Origin: Streptomyces antibioticus
GTDB taxonomy: Bacteria; Actinomycetota; Actinomycetes; Streptomycetales; Streptomycetaceae
Assembly (NCBI RefSeq): GCF_001514065.1
Contig: NZ_KQ948435.1
Coordinates: 248,001 to 312,000, forward strand
DNA length: 64,000 nt
Direction of reading: 5' to 3'
Position numbers and translations under genes: made by a program. The notes beneath the pieces are model-generated. The model worked only from the letters and a program-made list of their open reading frames with translations, did no database searches and was not told the DNA's origin. Shown piece after piece: positions 24,821 through 33,432 of the stretch. The stretch's first letter is position 1, and every line of letters begins with the position of its first letter.

Positions 24821-26404
24821 ATGAAGAGACGGATCATCATGTCCATGCTCGCCGGAGCGACCCTCCTCGCGGGCACCCTCCTGGGAGCGGCGCCGGCCCG
24901 ATCCGCGGACGTACCGGCGGAGTTCGGCAGTGACTGGCACGACCCGGTCACCGCCGCCCCGCCCGTCGGCAGGCCCTCCGGAAAGTCCTGCCAAGTCACG
25001 CTCGCGGACGCCCGGTTCCGCGACTTCACGCCGTACAAGGGGAGTTACACGCCCCCCGACGGCTGCGGCGACCGCTGGAGCAAGGTGGTCCTGCGGATGG
25101 ACGGCAAGGTGAAGGGCCGTCAGTACGACCGGCTCGGCTATCTGCGGGTCGGCGGAATCGAGATCTTCCGTACGTCGACTCCGGAGCCGTCGCCGGACGG
25201 GATCGAGTGGTCGGTCGAGAATGACGTCACGCGCTACAGCGACACCCTCCGCTCCGGCCAGGACGTCGAGATGCTCATCGGCAACGTCGTCGACGACACG
25301 TACACGGGTGTCATCGACGTCAAGGTGACGCTGACGTTCTACGCGGGCAGGCCGGACGCGGCCAAGATCCCCGACCAGGTTCTGCCGCTCACCGACGGCA
25401 CGGTCACCACTCCGCGCAACAGCGAACGCATCGTCGCCGAGGTGTACGCGACCGGTTCCGGCGGTGGGTGCGAGGAGTACTGGTATCTGACGGTGCCGGA
25501 CGTGGCGCCGTACTCCTGCAAGGCCGCGGGCGGCCCCTACCGCGAGGTGCAGATCAAGGTCGACGGCCAACTCGCCGGAATCGCCGCCCCGTTCCCGCAC
25601 GTGTGGACCGGTGGCTGGTCCAATCCCTTCCTCTGGTACGTCGTTCCGGGACCGCGCGCCTTCGACGTCAAGCCGATCGAATACGACCTGACCCCGTTCG
25701 CCGGTCTCCTCAACGACGGCGAGCCGCACCGCGTGCAGGTCGATGTCGTCGGCGTCCCCGAAGGGCAGAGCGGCTGGAGCGCACCCGTGAACGTCGCCGT
25801 CTGGCAGGACGCGAAGCGCGCCCACGTCACCGGGAAACTCACCGCGCACACCGTCGGCGACCTCACCAACTCCTCGGTCCACACACCCGGTTCGGAGCAC
25901 CGCCTGGACACCGAGGGAGCCCACCGGCTCACCGTCGCCGGATACGTCGACACCTCGCACGGCCGGGTGACCACCACCGTCCGCCGGTCTCTGACGAACA
26001 CCTCCACGCACCGCTGGACCGAGGGCGAGAACGTCGACGGACTCGACGCGACCTGGACGGACACGGAGTCGGTCACCGTCGACGGACCCGGCCCGGCGCA
26101 CACGACGCGCACGCAGCGGACGTACACGATGAACGGCACCACGACGATCGGCACGGACGACCGGCTGCGGACGGTGCTGACGCTCGGCGACCGGGCCTCG
26201 GTCGTCGCCGACGGACGTCTGCGGCAACGCCTCGACGACACCTACACCGGCGACGCCACCTGGACCCTCAACGTCCCCCGTGACCAGCGGCACGCGGTCG
26301 GCACGACGAGTGAGCGCTACCGGCTCGTGAGCCCGGGCCGCTGCTACGAGCGTTCCCTGACCACCGCCCAGGGGGTGCTCACCGAGGATCGCGCGGGCTG
26401 CTGA
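24821..26404 (+). CDS. Secreted PNGase A-like peptide-N-glycosidase family protein
   Basis: A 527-residue secreted protein with signal peptide MKRRIIMSMLAGATLLAGTLLGAAPARSA. The block LGYLRVGGIEIFRTSTPEPSPDGIEWSVENDVTRYSDTLRSGQDVEMLIGNVVDDTYTGVIDVKVTLTFY and the later FPHVWTGGWSNPFLWYVVPGPRAFDVKPIEYDLTPFAGLLNDG match the peptide-N4-(N-acetyl-glucosaminyl) asparaginase amidase A family. Plant PNGase A removes N-glycans from glycopeptides. A soil Streptomyces could use it on plant or fungal glycoproteins. No ribosome site is obvious before ATG 24821; ATG 24839 (MSML) is the alternative. The C-terminal third is beta-rich and Thr-rich. Confidence 0.8.
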   Translation: MKRRIIMSMLAGATLLAGTLLGAAPARSADVPAEFGSDWHDPVTAAPPVGRPSGKSCQVTLADARFRDFTPYKGSYTPPDGCGDRWSKVVLRMDGKVKGRQYDRLGYLRVGGIEIFRTSTPEPSPDGIEWSVENDVTRYSDTLRSGQDVEMLIGNVVDDTYTGVIDVKVTLTFYAGRPDAAKIPDQVLPLTDGTVTTPRNSERIVAEVYATGSGGGCEEYWYLTVPDVAPYSCKAAGGPYREVQIKVDGQLAGIAAPFPHVWTGGWSNPFLWYVVPGPRAFDVKPIEYDLTPFAGLLNDGEPHRVQVDVVGVPEGQSGWSAPVNVAVWQDAKRAHVTGKLTAHTVGDLTNSSVHTPGSEHRLDTEGAHRLTVAGYVDTSHGRVTTTVRRSLTNTSTHRWTEGENVDGLDATWTDTESVTVDGPGPAHTTRTQRTYTMNGTTTIGTDDRLRTVLTLGDRASVVADGRLRQRLDDTYTGDATWTLNVPRDQRHAVGTTSERYRLVSPGRCYERSLTTAQGVLTEDRAGC

Positions 26405-26500
26405 CGCCAGTTGTGTGCGATGCGTCACTCACGGCGTGATTTACGGGGCCGAAACACGGCGGTCTCGTGGGTGATCAACGGCGCGGTCAAAGTGATCGCC

Positions 26501-26518
26501 ACGGAAGCCGCTTTCCGT
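26501..26518. promoter_or_regulatory. Inverted repeat upstream of dctA
   Basis: ACGGAA-GCCGCT-TTCCGT has perfect six-base arms (26501-26506 and 26513-26518), 59 bases before the dctA GTG. The spacer also holds two GTGATC copies (26471-26476 and 26492-26497). This is a plausible control site for the transporter; the regulator is unknown. Confidence 0.35.
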
Positions 26519-26576
26519 ATCGCAGAAGTTCTCCCCCTGGACTTCCGCGCGCCGACGTCCCCCACAAGGAGTGCCC

Positions 26577-27938
26577 GTGCCGCCGTCCGTCCCGTCCCTG
26601 CCGCGACGCGTCGCACACATACTGCGTACCTCTCTCTTCGTACAGGTCCTCTGTGCGCTCGTCCTCGGCATCGTTGTCGGCAAGCTCTGGCCCGACTTCG
26701 CCACCGACCTCCAGCCGCTCGGCGACGGCTTCACCCGGCTCATCAAGACGATCATCTCCCCGCTCGTGTTCTGCGTGGTCGTCATCGGGATCGCCAAGGC
26801 CGGTGACCTCAAGGCCTTCGGCCGGATCGGGCTCAAGGCCCTGATCTGGTTCGAGGTCGCGAGCACGCTCGCGCTGGTCATCGGCCTGCTCGCCGCCAAC
26901 GTCGTCCAGCCGGGCTCCGGCATGCACGTGGACCCGTCGACGCTGGACGCCTCCGCGGTCGACGCGAAGACCGGCGGGGGTTCGCTGCCCTCGACGACCG
27001 AGTTCATCGTCAACGCGATCCCGACCAGTTTCATCGGGGCCTTCGCCGAGAACAGCCTCCTCCAGGTCCTCATCCTGGCCTGCCTGGTGGGCGCCGCGCT
27101 GCTCCACCTCGGCCACACCAAGGTGCCGAAGGTGCTGCCCGCCGTCGAGCAGGCACAGGAGATCATCTTCGCGGTCGTCGGCTTCATCATGCGGCTCGCC
27201 CCGATCGCGGTGTTCGGCGCGATGGCCGTCCTCATCGGCCAGTACGGACTCGGCGTCATCGAGACCTACGCCAAGCTGATCGTCCTGTGCTACGCGGCCG
27301 CCGCGTTCTTCATCGCGCTCCTCGCCATCGCCCTGCGCCTGGTCACCGGGCTCAGCCTCTGGAAGTTCCTGCGCTACATCCGCGCCGAGATGCTGCTCGC
27401 GCTGGGCACCGCCTCCACCGAGTCGGTCATGCCGCGCGTCATGCAGAAGCTGCGCAAGGCGGGCGCCCGCGACGACGCCGTGGGTCTGGTGCTGCCGACC
27501 GGCTACTCCTTCAACCTCGACGGCGCCTCGCTCTACCTGTCCATCGGCACGCTGTTCATCGCCCAGGCGGTCGGCGTCGACCTCAGCCTCGGCCAGCAGA
27601 TCACCGTGGTCCTGGTGCTGATGCTCACCAGCAAGGGCATGGCCGGCATCCCCGGTTCCGCCTTCCTCGCCCTGTCCGCGACCGCGTCCTCGCTGGGCGC
27701 GATCCCGGCCGGCGCGGTGGCGCTGCTGCTGGGCGTGGACCGGATCATGGACTCGATGCGCGTCGTGACGAACCTGCTCGGCAACTGCGTCGCCGTGTTC
27801 GCGGTGTCCCGGTGGGAGGGGGCGCTGGACCTGGAGAAGGCGAAGAAGGTGCTGGACGGTGACGTCGAAGCGGCTCCGGAAGCCACTTCCGAGGTTCCCG
27901 CCCAGCAGACCAAGGAGACGGTGACCGAGGCCAGTTGA
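26577..27938 (+). CDS. dctA: C4-dicarboxylate:cation symporter (DctA type)
   Basis: A 453-residue transporter of the dicarboxylate/amino acid:cation symporter family. The GTG at 26577 is the second of two in frame and has AAGGAG five bases upstream. Hallmarks: TRLIKTIISPLVFCVVVIGIA, the Ser-rich reentrant-loop region LLALGTASTESVMPRVMQKLRKAG, VVLPTGYSFNLDGASLYLSIGTLFIAQA, and GIPGSAFLALSATASSLGAIPAGAVALLLGVDRIMDSMRVVTNLLGN. It imports succinate, fumarate and malate with H+ or Na+. The C-terminus is a short acidic tail. It is a single gene ending at a strong hairpin. Confidence 0.92.
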   Translation: MPPSVPSLPRRVAHILRTSLFVQVLCALVLGIVVGKLWPDFATDLQPLGDGFTRLIKTIISPLVFCVVVIGIAKAGDLKAFGRIGLKALIWFEVASTLALVIGLLAANVVQPGSGMHVDPSTLDASAVDAKTGGGSLPSTTEFIVNAIPTSFIGAFAENSLLQVLILACLVGAALLHLGHTKVPKVLPAVEQAQEIIFAVVGFIMRLAPIAVFGAMAVLIGQYGLGVIETYAKLIVLCYAAAAFFIALLAIALRLVTGLSLWKFLRYIRAEMLLALGTASTESVMPRVMQKLRKAGARDDAVGLVLPTGYSFNLDGASLYLSIGTLFIAQAVGVDLSLGQQITVVLVLMLTSKGMAGIPGSAFLALSATASSLGAIPAGAVALLLGVDRIMDSMRVVTNLLGNCVAVFAVSRWEGALDLEKAKKVLDGDVEAAPEATSEVPAQQTKETVTEAS

Positions 27939-27954
27939 CATCGGCCACCGGACA

Positions 27955-27984
27955 GGGCCGCGGTGATCAGCCGCGGCCCTCTTC
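27955..27984. terminator. Rho-independent terminator between dctA and the MarR gene
   Basis: GGGCCGCGG-TGATCAG-CCGCGGCCC is a perfect nine-base-pair stem followed by TCTTCT. It lies 17 bases after the dctA stop and 14 before the end of the convergent MarR gene, so it can serve both strands. Confidence 0.8.
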
Positions 27985-27992
27985 TCATGCCC

Positions 27993-28487
27993 TCAACAGC
28001 GCTTCCCCGCCTCGGGCGCGTCCCCGTCGACCAGCGTGTCCAGCAGTCCGCCGAGGGTCCGTCGCTGCTCCTGAGTCAGCGGGGCCAGAATCTCCGCCGC
28101 CGCCGACCGCCGTGCCCCCCGCAGTTCGCTCAGCGCCTTGCGCCCCTCGTCCGTGAGCTCGATCCGGATCACCCGCCGGTTCGTCGGATCCGGCACCCGC
28201 CGCACCTTGCCGCCCGCCTCCAGGCCGTCGACCAGCGTGGTCACCGCGCGCGGGACGACCTCCAGCCGCTCGGCGAGGTCGGCCATGCGCGGCGGTGAGC
28301 CGTAATGCGCCAGGGTGCGCAGCAGCCGTGACTGGGCAGGGGTGACCCCCAGACCGCTCTGCTCGATGTGCCGCTTCTGGATGCGATGCACACGCCGGGT
28401 GAACCGGAGCAACTGCTCGGCGAGCAGGCTGTCGGAATCGGGGGCGGTCGCCGGCGCGGGGGCGGTCACGGACGCGGGGTCACTCAT
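27993..28487 (-). CDS. MarR-family transcriptional regulator
   Basis: A 164-residue MarR protein. The winged-helix core is LGVTPAQSRLLRTLAHYGSPPRMADLAERLEVVPRAVTTLVDGLEAGGKVRRVPDPTNRRVIRIELTDEGRKAL, with the wing at DPTNRR. The N-terminus is an Ala/Pro-rich extension of about 18 residues. It is divergent from an ABC exporter gene, with a palindrome in the 94-base spacer, so it most likely represses the exporter and itself until a ligand, perhaps an exported drug, binds. Confidence 0.92.
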   Translation of the reverse strand: MSDPASVTAPAPATAPDSDSLLAEQLLRFTRRVHRIQKRHIEQSGLGVTPAQSRLLRTLAHYGSPPRMADLAERLEVVPRAVTTLVDGLEAGGKVRRVPDPTNRRVIRIELTDEGRKALSELRGARRSAAAEILAPLTQEQRRTLGGLLDTLVDGDAPEAGKRC

Positions 28488-28513
28488 ACGGGAACAATAA
28501 CAGGACCATGTGC

Positions 28514-28534
28514 ATTGTGAGTATAGGTAACAAT
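28514..28534. promoter_or_regulatory. MarR-type operator ATTGT-N11-ACAAT
   Basis: Arms at 28514-28518 and 28530-28534 are exact complements; with flanking C and G they read CATTGT and ACAATG. An outer imperfect pair, ACCAT (28505-28509) and ATGGT (28540-28544), extends the dyad about nearly the same centre. The site is AT-rich in GC-rich DNA and lies between the divergent marR and ABC exporter starts, as expected for a MarR dimer. Confidence 0.65.
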
Positions 28535-28581
28535 GAGCTATGGTCCGTGAGTCTCACCCGACAAGTCTCCCGAAGGAGCCC

Positions 28582-30384
28582 ATGCACCCCGACAACGAAC
28601 CCAAGTGGACACCGGCCGGCGACGCACCGGAGCAGCCCCGGCAGGTCCGCCGCATCCTGAAACTCTTCCGCCCCTACCGCAGCCGCCTCGCCGTCGTCGG
28701 CCTCCTGGTCGGCGCCGCCTCACTGGTCTCCGTCGCCACCCCCTTCATGCTGAAGGAGATACTGGACGTCGCGATCCCCGAGGGCCGCACCGGGCTGCTC
28801 AGCCTCCTGGCGCTCGGCATGATCCTCAGCGCCGTCCTGACCAGCGTCTTCGGCGTCCTCCAGACCCTGATCTCCACCACGGTCGGCCAGCGCGTCATGC
28901 ACGACCTGCGCACCGCCGTCTACGACCGCCTCCAGCGCATGTCGCTCGCGTTCTTCACGCGCACGCGCACCGGCGAGGTCCAGTCCCGCATCGCCAACGA
29001 CATCGGCGGCATGCAGGCCACCGTCACCTCCACCGCGACCTCCCTGGTCTCCAACGCCACCAGCGTCGTCGCCACGATCGTCGCGATGGTCGCCCTCGAC
29101 TGGCGGCTGACCGTCGTCTCGCTGCTCCTGCTCCCCGTCTTCGTGTGGATCAGCCGCCGGGTCGGCAACGAACGCAAGAAGATCACCACCCAGCGCCAGA
29201 AGCAGATGGCCGCGATGGCCGCCACCGTCACCGAGTCCCTCTCGGTCAGCGGCATCCTCCTTGGCCGCACCATGGGCCGCTCCGACTCGCTGACGCAGTC
29301 CTTCTCGGAGGAGTCCGAGCGCCTGGTCGACCTTGAGGTGCGGTCGAACATGGCGGGCCGCTGGCGCATGGCCGTCATCACGATCGTCATGGCCGCCATG
29401 CCGGCCGTCATCTACTGGACCGCGGGACTCGCCCTCCAGATGGGCGGCCCGGACGTCTCGATCGGCACCATCGTCGCCTTCGTCTCGCTCCAGCAGGGCC
29501 TGTTCCGCCCGGCGGTGAGCCTGCTCGGCACCGGCGTCCAGATCCAGGCCTCCCTCGCGCTGTTCCAGCGCATCTTCGAGTACCTGGACCTGCCGATAGA
29601 CATCACCGAGCGCGAGAACCCCGTCCACCTGGACACCGTCAAGGGCGAGGTCCGGTTCGAGAACGTGGAGTTCCGCTACGACGAGAAGAGCGCCCCGACC
29701 CTCACGGGCGTCGACATCACCGTGCCCGCGGGCGCCAGTCTCGCGGTCGTCGGCCCGACCGGCGCCGGCAAGTCCACCCTGGGCCACCTGGTGCCGCGGC
29801 TCTACGACGTGACCGGCGGCCGGGTCACCCTGGACGGCGTCGACGTCCGTGACCTCGACTTCGACACGCTCGCGCGCGCGGTCGGCGTCGTCTCCCAGGA
29901 GACGTACCTCTTCCACGCCTCGGTCGCCGACAACCTGCGCTTCGCCAAGCCGGACGCCACCGACGAGGAACTGCACGCGGCGGCGAAGGCGGCCCAGATC
30001 CACGACCACATCGCGAACCTGCCCGACGGCTACGACACGGTGGTCGGCGAGCGCGGCCACCGCTTCTCGGGCGGCGAGAAGCAGCGGCTGGCCATCGCTC
30101 GCACGATCCTGCGCGATCCGCCGGTCCTGATCCTCGACGAGGCGACCAGCGCCCTGGACAACCGCACCGAACGCGCCGTCCAGGAGGCCATCGACGCCCT
30201 GTCCGCCAACCGCACCACGCTCACCATCGCGCACCGGCTGTCCACGATCCGGGGCGCCGACCAGATCGTGGTCCTGGACTCCGGCCGTACCGCCGAACGC
30301 GGCACGCACGAGGAACTGCTGGAACTGGACGGACGGTACGCGGCCCTCGTACGCCGGGATGCTCAACTGGAACCGACAAGCTGA
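28582..30384 (+). CDS. ABC exporter (fused membrane and ATPase domains)
   Basis: ATG 28582 (MHPDNEPKWTPAGDAPEQPRQVRRILKLFRPYRSRL) follows GAAGGAGCCC. The 600-residue product has six membrane helices in residues 35-330 and an ATPase domain with Walker A GPTGAGKST, Q-loop VSQETYLFHASV, signature FSGGEKQRLAIART (first residue Phe), Walker B VLILDEATSALD and H-loop IAHRLS. All catalytic residues are present, so it can work as a homodimer. Divergence from a MarR gene with a shared operator makes a multidrug or toxic-metabolite exporter the best guess. Confidence 0.9.
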   Translation: MHPDNEPKWTPAGDAPEQPRQVRRILKLFRPYRSRLAVVGLLVGAASLVSVATPFMLKEILDVAIPEGRTGLLSLLALGMILSAVLTSVFGVLQTLISTTVGQRVMHDLRTAVYDRLQRMSLAFFTRTRTGEVQSRIANDIGGMQATVTSTATSLVSNATSVVATIVAMVALDWRLTVVSLLLLPVFVWISRRVGNERKKITTQRQKQMAAMAATVTESLSVSGILLGRTMGRSDSLTQSFSEESERLVDLEVRSNMAGRWRMAVITIVMAAMPAVIYWTAGLALQMGGPDVSIGTIVAFVSLQQGLFRPAVSLLGTGVQIQASLALFQRIFEYLDLPIDITERENPVHLDTVKGEVRFENVEFRYDEKSAPTLTGVDITVPAGASLAVVGPTGAGKSTLGHLVPRLYDVTGGRVTLDGVDVRDLDFDTLARAVGVVSQETYLFHASVADNLRFAKPDATDEELHAAAKAAQIHDHIANLPDGYDTVVGERGHRFSGGEKQRLAIARTILRDPPVLILDEATSALDNRTERAVQEAIDALSANRTTLTIAHRLSTIRGADQIVVLDSGRTAERGTHEELLELDGRYAALVRRDAQLEPTS

Positions 30385-30427
30385 AGATATGCCGGGTTTG
30401 TAACGATATGAGGGTTACCGTGCCCGC

Positions 30428-31270
30428 ATGTACCAGAACACTCCGTCACGGAGCACGATTCGACTGACGCGCCGGGGCCGACTCGTCCTCATTGCGACCG
30501 GGGCCGTCGTGGCCGGCACCGCCGTGGCGGTGCCGCTGCTGAGCCTGGACAGCGACAAGGCCGCCAAGCCCACTGCACTGGTCATCCCGGAGGGCTGGCG
30601 CGCCGGCCAGGTGTACGACGCCGTCGACAAGGCCCTCGCCCGCCCGGCGGGCACCGCCAAGAAGGCGCTGGCCAGGGCCGCGCTGAAGCTGCCGACCGAC
30701 GCCGAGGGCAACCCGGAGGGCTACCTCTTCCCGGCGACGTATCCGCTGAACGACAAGACGACCCCCGAGTCGCTGCTGTCGTTCATGGTCAACACCGCGA
30801 ACCAGAAGTTCAACGGGGCGCCGACCGCCGCCGGCGCCCAGCGCAACTCGATGAACGTCTACCAGGCCGTCACCATCGCGAGCATCGTCCAGGCGGAGGC
30901 CGCCTCCAAGGCCGACATGGGCAAGGTGGCCCGGGTCATCTTCAACCGCCTCGAACGCGGGATGCCGCTCCAGATGGACTCCACCATCAACTACGCGCTC
31001 AACCGCGCCACGCTGAAGACGTCCGACGCCGACACCCGGATCGACAGCCCCTACAACTCGTACCAGCGCATGGGCCTGCCGCCGACGCCGATCGACAACC
31101 CGGGCGAGGAGGCGATGCGCGCCGCGATCACCCCCACGCCGGGCGACTGGCTGTACTTCGTCACCGTGAAGCCGGGGGACACCCGCTTCACCGCCAATTA
31201 CGAGGAACACCTGCGCAATGTGGCCGAGTTCAACGCCAACCAGAAGAAGAGCGCACAGCCCGCGAAGTGA
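30428..31270 (+). CDS. MltG/YceG-like endolytic transglycosylase, short form
   Basis: A 280-residue membrane-anchored protein: cytoplasmic basic N-terminus, one membrane segment at about 18-40, then a YceG-like domain. The conserved block VYQAVTIASIVQAEAASKADMGKVARVIFNRLERGMPLQMDSTINYAL contains the Glu of the ASIVQAEA motif, equivalent to the catalytic Glu of MltG. It is followed by SPYNSYQRMGLPPTPIDNPGEEAMRAAITPTPGDWLYFVTVKPGDTRFTANYEEH. Streptomyces MltG proper is much longer with a large N-terminal region, so this is probably a paralog. The expected role is cutting nascent glycan strands at the membrane. Confidence 0.85.
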   Translation: MYQNTPSRSTIRLTRRGRLVLIATGAVVAGTAVAVPLLSLDSDKAAKPTALVIPEGWRAGQVYDAVDKALARPAGTAKKALARAALKLPTDAEGNPEGYLFPATYPLNDKTTPESLLSFMVNTANQKFNGAPTAAGAQRNSMNVYQAVTIASIVQAEAASKADMGKVARVIFNRLERGMPLQMDSTINYALNRATLKTSDADTRIDSPYNSYQRMGLPPTPIDNPGEEAMRAAITPTPGDWLYFVTVKPGDTRFTANYEEHLRNVAEFNANQKKSAQPAK

Positions 31271-31282
31271 CGTCCCGGGACG

Positions 31283-32350
31283 TCAGGCGGCGACCGGCTC
31301 CCCGGCCAGCAGCCGCCTGATGTCCCGCACGGCCGCCCGCCCCGCGCGGTTGGCGCCGATGGTGCTGGCCGAGGGGCCGTAGCCGACGAGGTGGATCCGC
31401 GGGTCGGCGACCGCGCGCGTGCCCTCGACGCGGATGCCGCCGCCGGGCTCGCGCAGCTTCAGCGGTGCCAGATGGTCGATGGAGGCGCGGAAGCCGGTCG
31501 CCCACAGGATCACGTCGGCGTCGATGTGCCGCCCGTCGTTCCAGGCCACCCCGTCCGGGGTGATCCGGTCGAACATCGGCTGCCGGTCGAGTACGCCGTC
31601 GGCGATGGCCTGCCGGATCGCGTCGTTGAGCGGCAGCCCGGTCACCGACACCACGCTCTTCGGCGGCAGCCCCTGCCGCACCCGCTCCTCGACCATCGCC
31701 ACGGCCTCCCGGCCGATGTCCTCGGTGAAGGGGCCCTCGCGGAAGACCGGCGGCCGCCGGGTCACCCAGGTGGTGGCAGCCGCGTACGGGGCGATCTCCA
31801 TCAGATGCTGGGTGCCGGACGCCCCGCCGCCCACCACCACGACCCGCAGCTCCGCGAACTCCTCGGGTCCGGGGTACTGCGCGGTGTGCAACTGCCGCCC
31901 CTGGAAGGTCTCCTGGCCCGGATAGCGCGGCCAGAAGGGCCGGTCCCAGGTCCCGGTCGCGTTGATCAGCGCCCGCGTCGCCCAGGTGCCGGCCGAGGTC
32001 TCGACGAGCAGCCGCCCGCCCTCGCCCTCCCGAACCGCGTGCACGTCCACGGGCCGCCGCACCCGCAGGTCGAACGTCCGCTCGTAGCTGTCGAAGTACT
32101 CCGTGATCACCTCGGAGGACGGCCGCGCGGGATCGGCGTCCGTCAGCTCCATCCCCGGCAGCGCGTGCATGCCGTGCACCTTGCCGTACGTCAGCGACGG
32201 CCACCGGAACTGCCAGGCGCCGCCCGGGCCGGGGGAGTGGTCAAGGACGACGAAGTCGCGCTCGGGCTCGAATCCGGTCCGGCGCAGGTGATAGGCGCTG
32301 GAGAGACCTGCCTGACCAGCGCCTATGACGACGACCTCAGTGTTGTTCAC
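31283..32350 (-). CDS. Flavin-containing monooxygenase
   Basis: A 355-residue FAD/NAD(P) enzyme. FAD-binding GAGQAG is at residues 10-15. The FMO/Baeyer-Villiger fingerprint FxGxxxHxxxY is present as FQGRQLHTAQY near 150. A second nucleotide fold VVVVGGGASGTQH follows near 170, and the family motif ATGF appears late (LWATGFRASIDHL). The start is GTG 32350, with GAAGG very close upstream. It is the last gene of the sulfonate-type transporter operon, 39 bases after the binding-protein gene, so it may oxidise the imported organosulfur compound. That role is inference. Confidence 0.88.
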   Translation of the reverse strand: MNNTEVVVIGAGQAGLSSAYHLRRTGFEPERDFVVLDHSPGPGGAWQFRWPSLTYGKVHGMHALPGMELTDADPARPSSEVITEYFDSYERTFDLRVRRPVDVHAVREGEGGRLLVETSAGTWATRALINATGTWDRPFWPRYPGQETFQGRQLHTAQYPGPEEFAELRVVVVGGGASGTQHLMEIAPYAAATTWVTRRPPVFREGPFTEDIGREAVAMVEERVRQGLPPKSVVSVTGLPLNDAIRQAIADGVLDRQPMFDRITPDGVAWNDGRHIDADVILWATGFRASIDHLAPLKLREPGGGIRVEGTRAVADPRIHLVGYGPSASTIGANRAGRAAVRDIRRLLAGEPVAA

Positions 32351-32389
32351 CCTTCTACCAACTGTGTCGGGGCCCGGGATCTTCCCTGA

Positions 32390-33403
32390 CTAGCCCTCGC
32401 CGCGCGCCGGTGTGGTCGACGGCGGCAGATCGGCGTTGAACCGCGTGTCCACGTACTCGGCGAAGTCGACCTTCTTCGGGATCAGCTTCAGGCCGGTGAA
32501 GGTGTCGGCGATCTCCTGCTCGGAGGCGATCAGCGGCTTGTCGACGGCGACCGAGATCCGGGTGGAGTTGGTCCGCTTCACCGAGGCCAGCGCGACCTCG
32601 TAGGGCAGCCCGGTGTCCTTCGCCCAGACCTTCGCCCACTCCTCCTGGTGGTCGTGCACCCAGGTCGTGGCCCGCCGCAGCCGCTCCAGGTAGTCCTTGA
32701 TCGCGGCGGCCTTCTTCTTGTCCTTGAGCGCGGAGGGCGCCGCCACCTGGAAGGTGAGCCCGTTGGTGACCCCGTCGCCGGTCGTCAGGATCCGCCCCTG
32801 CTTCGCCTGGAGCACCTGAGAGGTGTACGGGTCCCACACCGCCCACGCGTCGACCTTGCCGGACGTGAACGCGGCGAGCGCGTCGGCCGGCTGGAGGTAC
32901 TTGACCTTCACGTCGTCCAGGCTCAGCCCTGCTGCCTTCAGGGAGGCGACCAGCTGGTAGTTGGCCGACGAACCCTGCGCCACGGCAACGGACTTGCCCT
33001 TGAGCTGCTCGGGCTTCGTCAGCTTCGAGTCGTTCGGTACGAGGATGGCGTCGCCCTTGGACGTGCCGTGGAAGGCGGACACGACCGTGATCTTCGAGCC
33101 CGCGCCGGCGGCGAACACCGGCGGCGTGTTGCCGACCCCGCCGATGTCGACGGCCTTGGCGTTGACGGCCTCCAGCAGCGGCGGGCCCGAGGTGAACGTC
33201 GACCACTTGATCTTGTAGTCGAGGCCCTTGAGTTCACCGGCGGCTCGCAGGATCGCCTCCGAACCGCCCTTCTGGTCACCGACGTTGAGGGTGAGCGACC
33301 CCTGGCCGTCGGTGTCGGAGCCGGCGGAGGCGCTGCCGCCGCAGGCAGTGAGCAGGAGGGCGAGCGGGAGGAGCAGGGCGGCGGGGGCGAGGCGTCGTCG
33401 CAT
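32390..33403 (-). CDS. Sulfonate/nitrate-type ABC transporter substrate-binding lipoprotein
   Basis: A 337-residue binding protein of the SsuA/TauA type. The signal peptide ends with lipobox LTAC followed by a GGS linker. The body starts LTLNVGDQKGGSEAILRAAGELKGLDYKIKWSTFTSGPPLLEAVNAKAVDIGGVGNTPPVFAAGAG, typical of aliphatic-sulfonate binding proteins, and continues QPADALAAFTSGKVDAWAVWDPYTSQVLQ. I chose ATG 33403; the longer open frame upstream overlaps the ATPase gene and has no signal peptide. It captures an organosulfur ligand outside the membrane and delivers it to the permease. Confidence 0.92.
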   Translation of the reverse strand: MRRRLAPAALLLPLALLLTACGGSASAGSDTDGQGSLTLNVGDQKGGSEAILRAAGELKGLDYKIKWSTFTSGPPLLEAVNAKAVDIGGVGNTPPVFAAGAGSKITVVSAFHGTSKGDAILVPNDSKLTKPEQLKGKSVAVAQGSSANYQLVASLKAAGLSLDDVKVKYLQPADALAAFTSGKVDAWAVWDPYTSQVLQAKQGRILTTGDGVTNGLTFQVAAPSALKDKKKAAAIKDYLERLRRATTWVHDHQEEWAKVWAKDTGLPYEVALASVKRTNSTRISVAVDKPLIASEQEIADTFTGLKLIPKKVDFAEYVDTRFNADLPPSTTPARGEG

Positions 33404-33432
33404 GGTGGTTCCGTTCTCGGGGTGGGGGTGGT

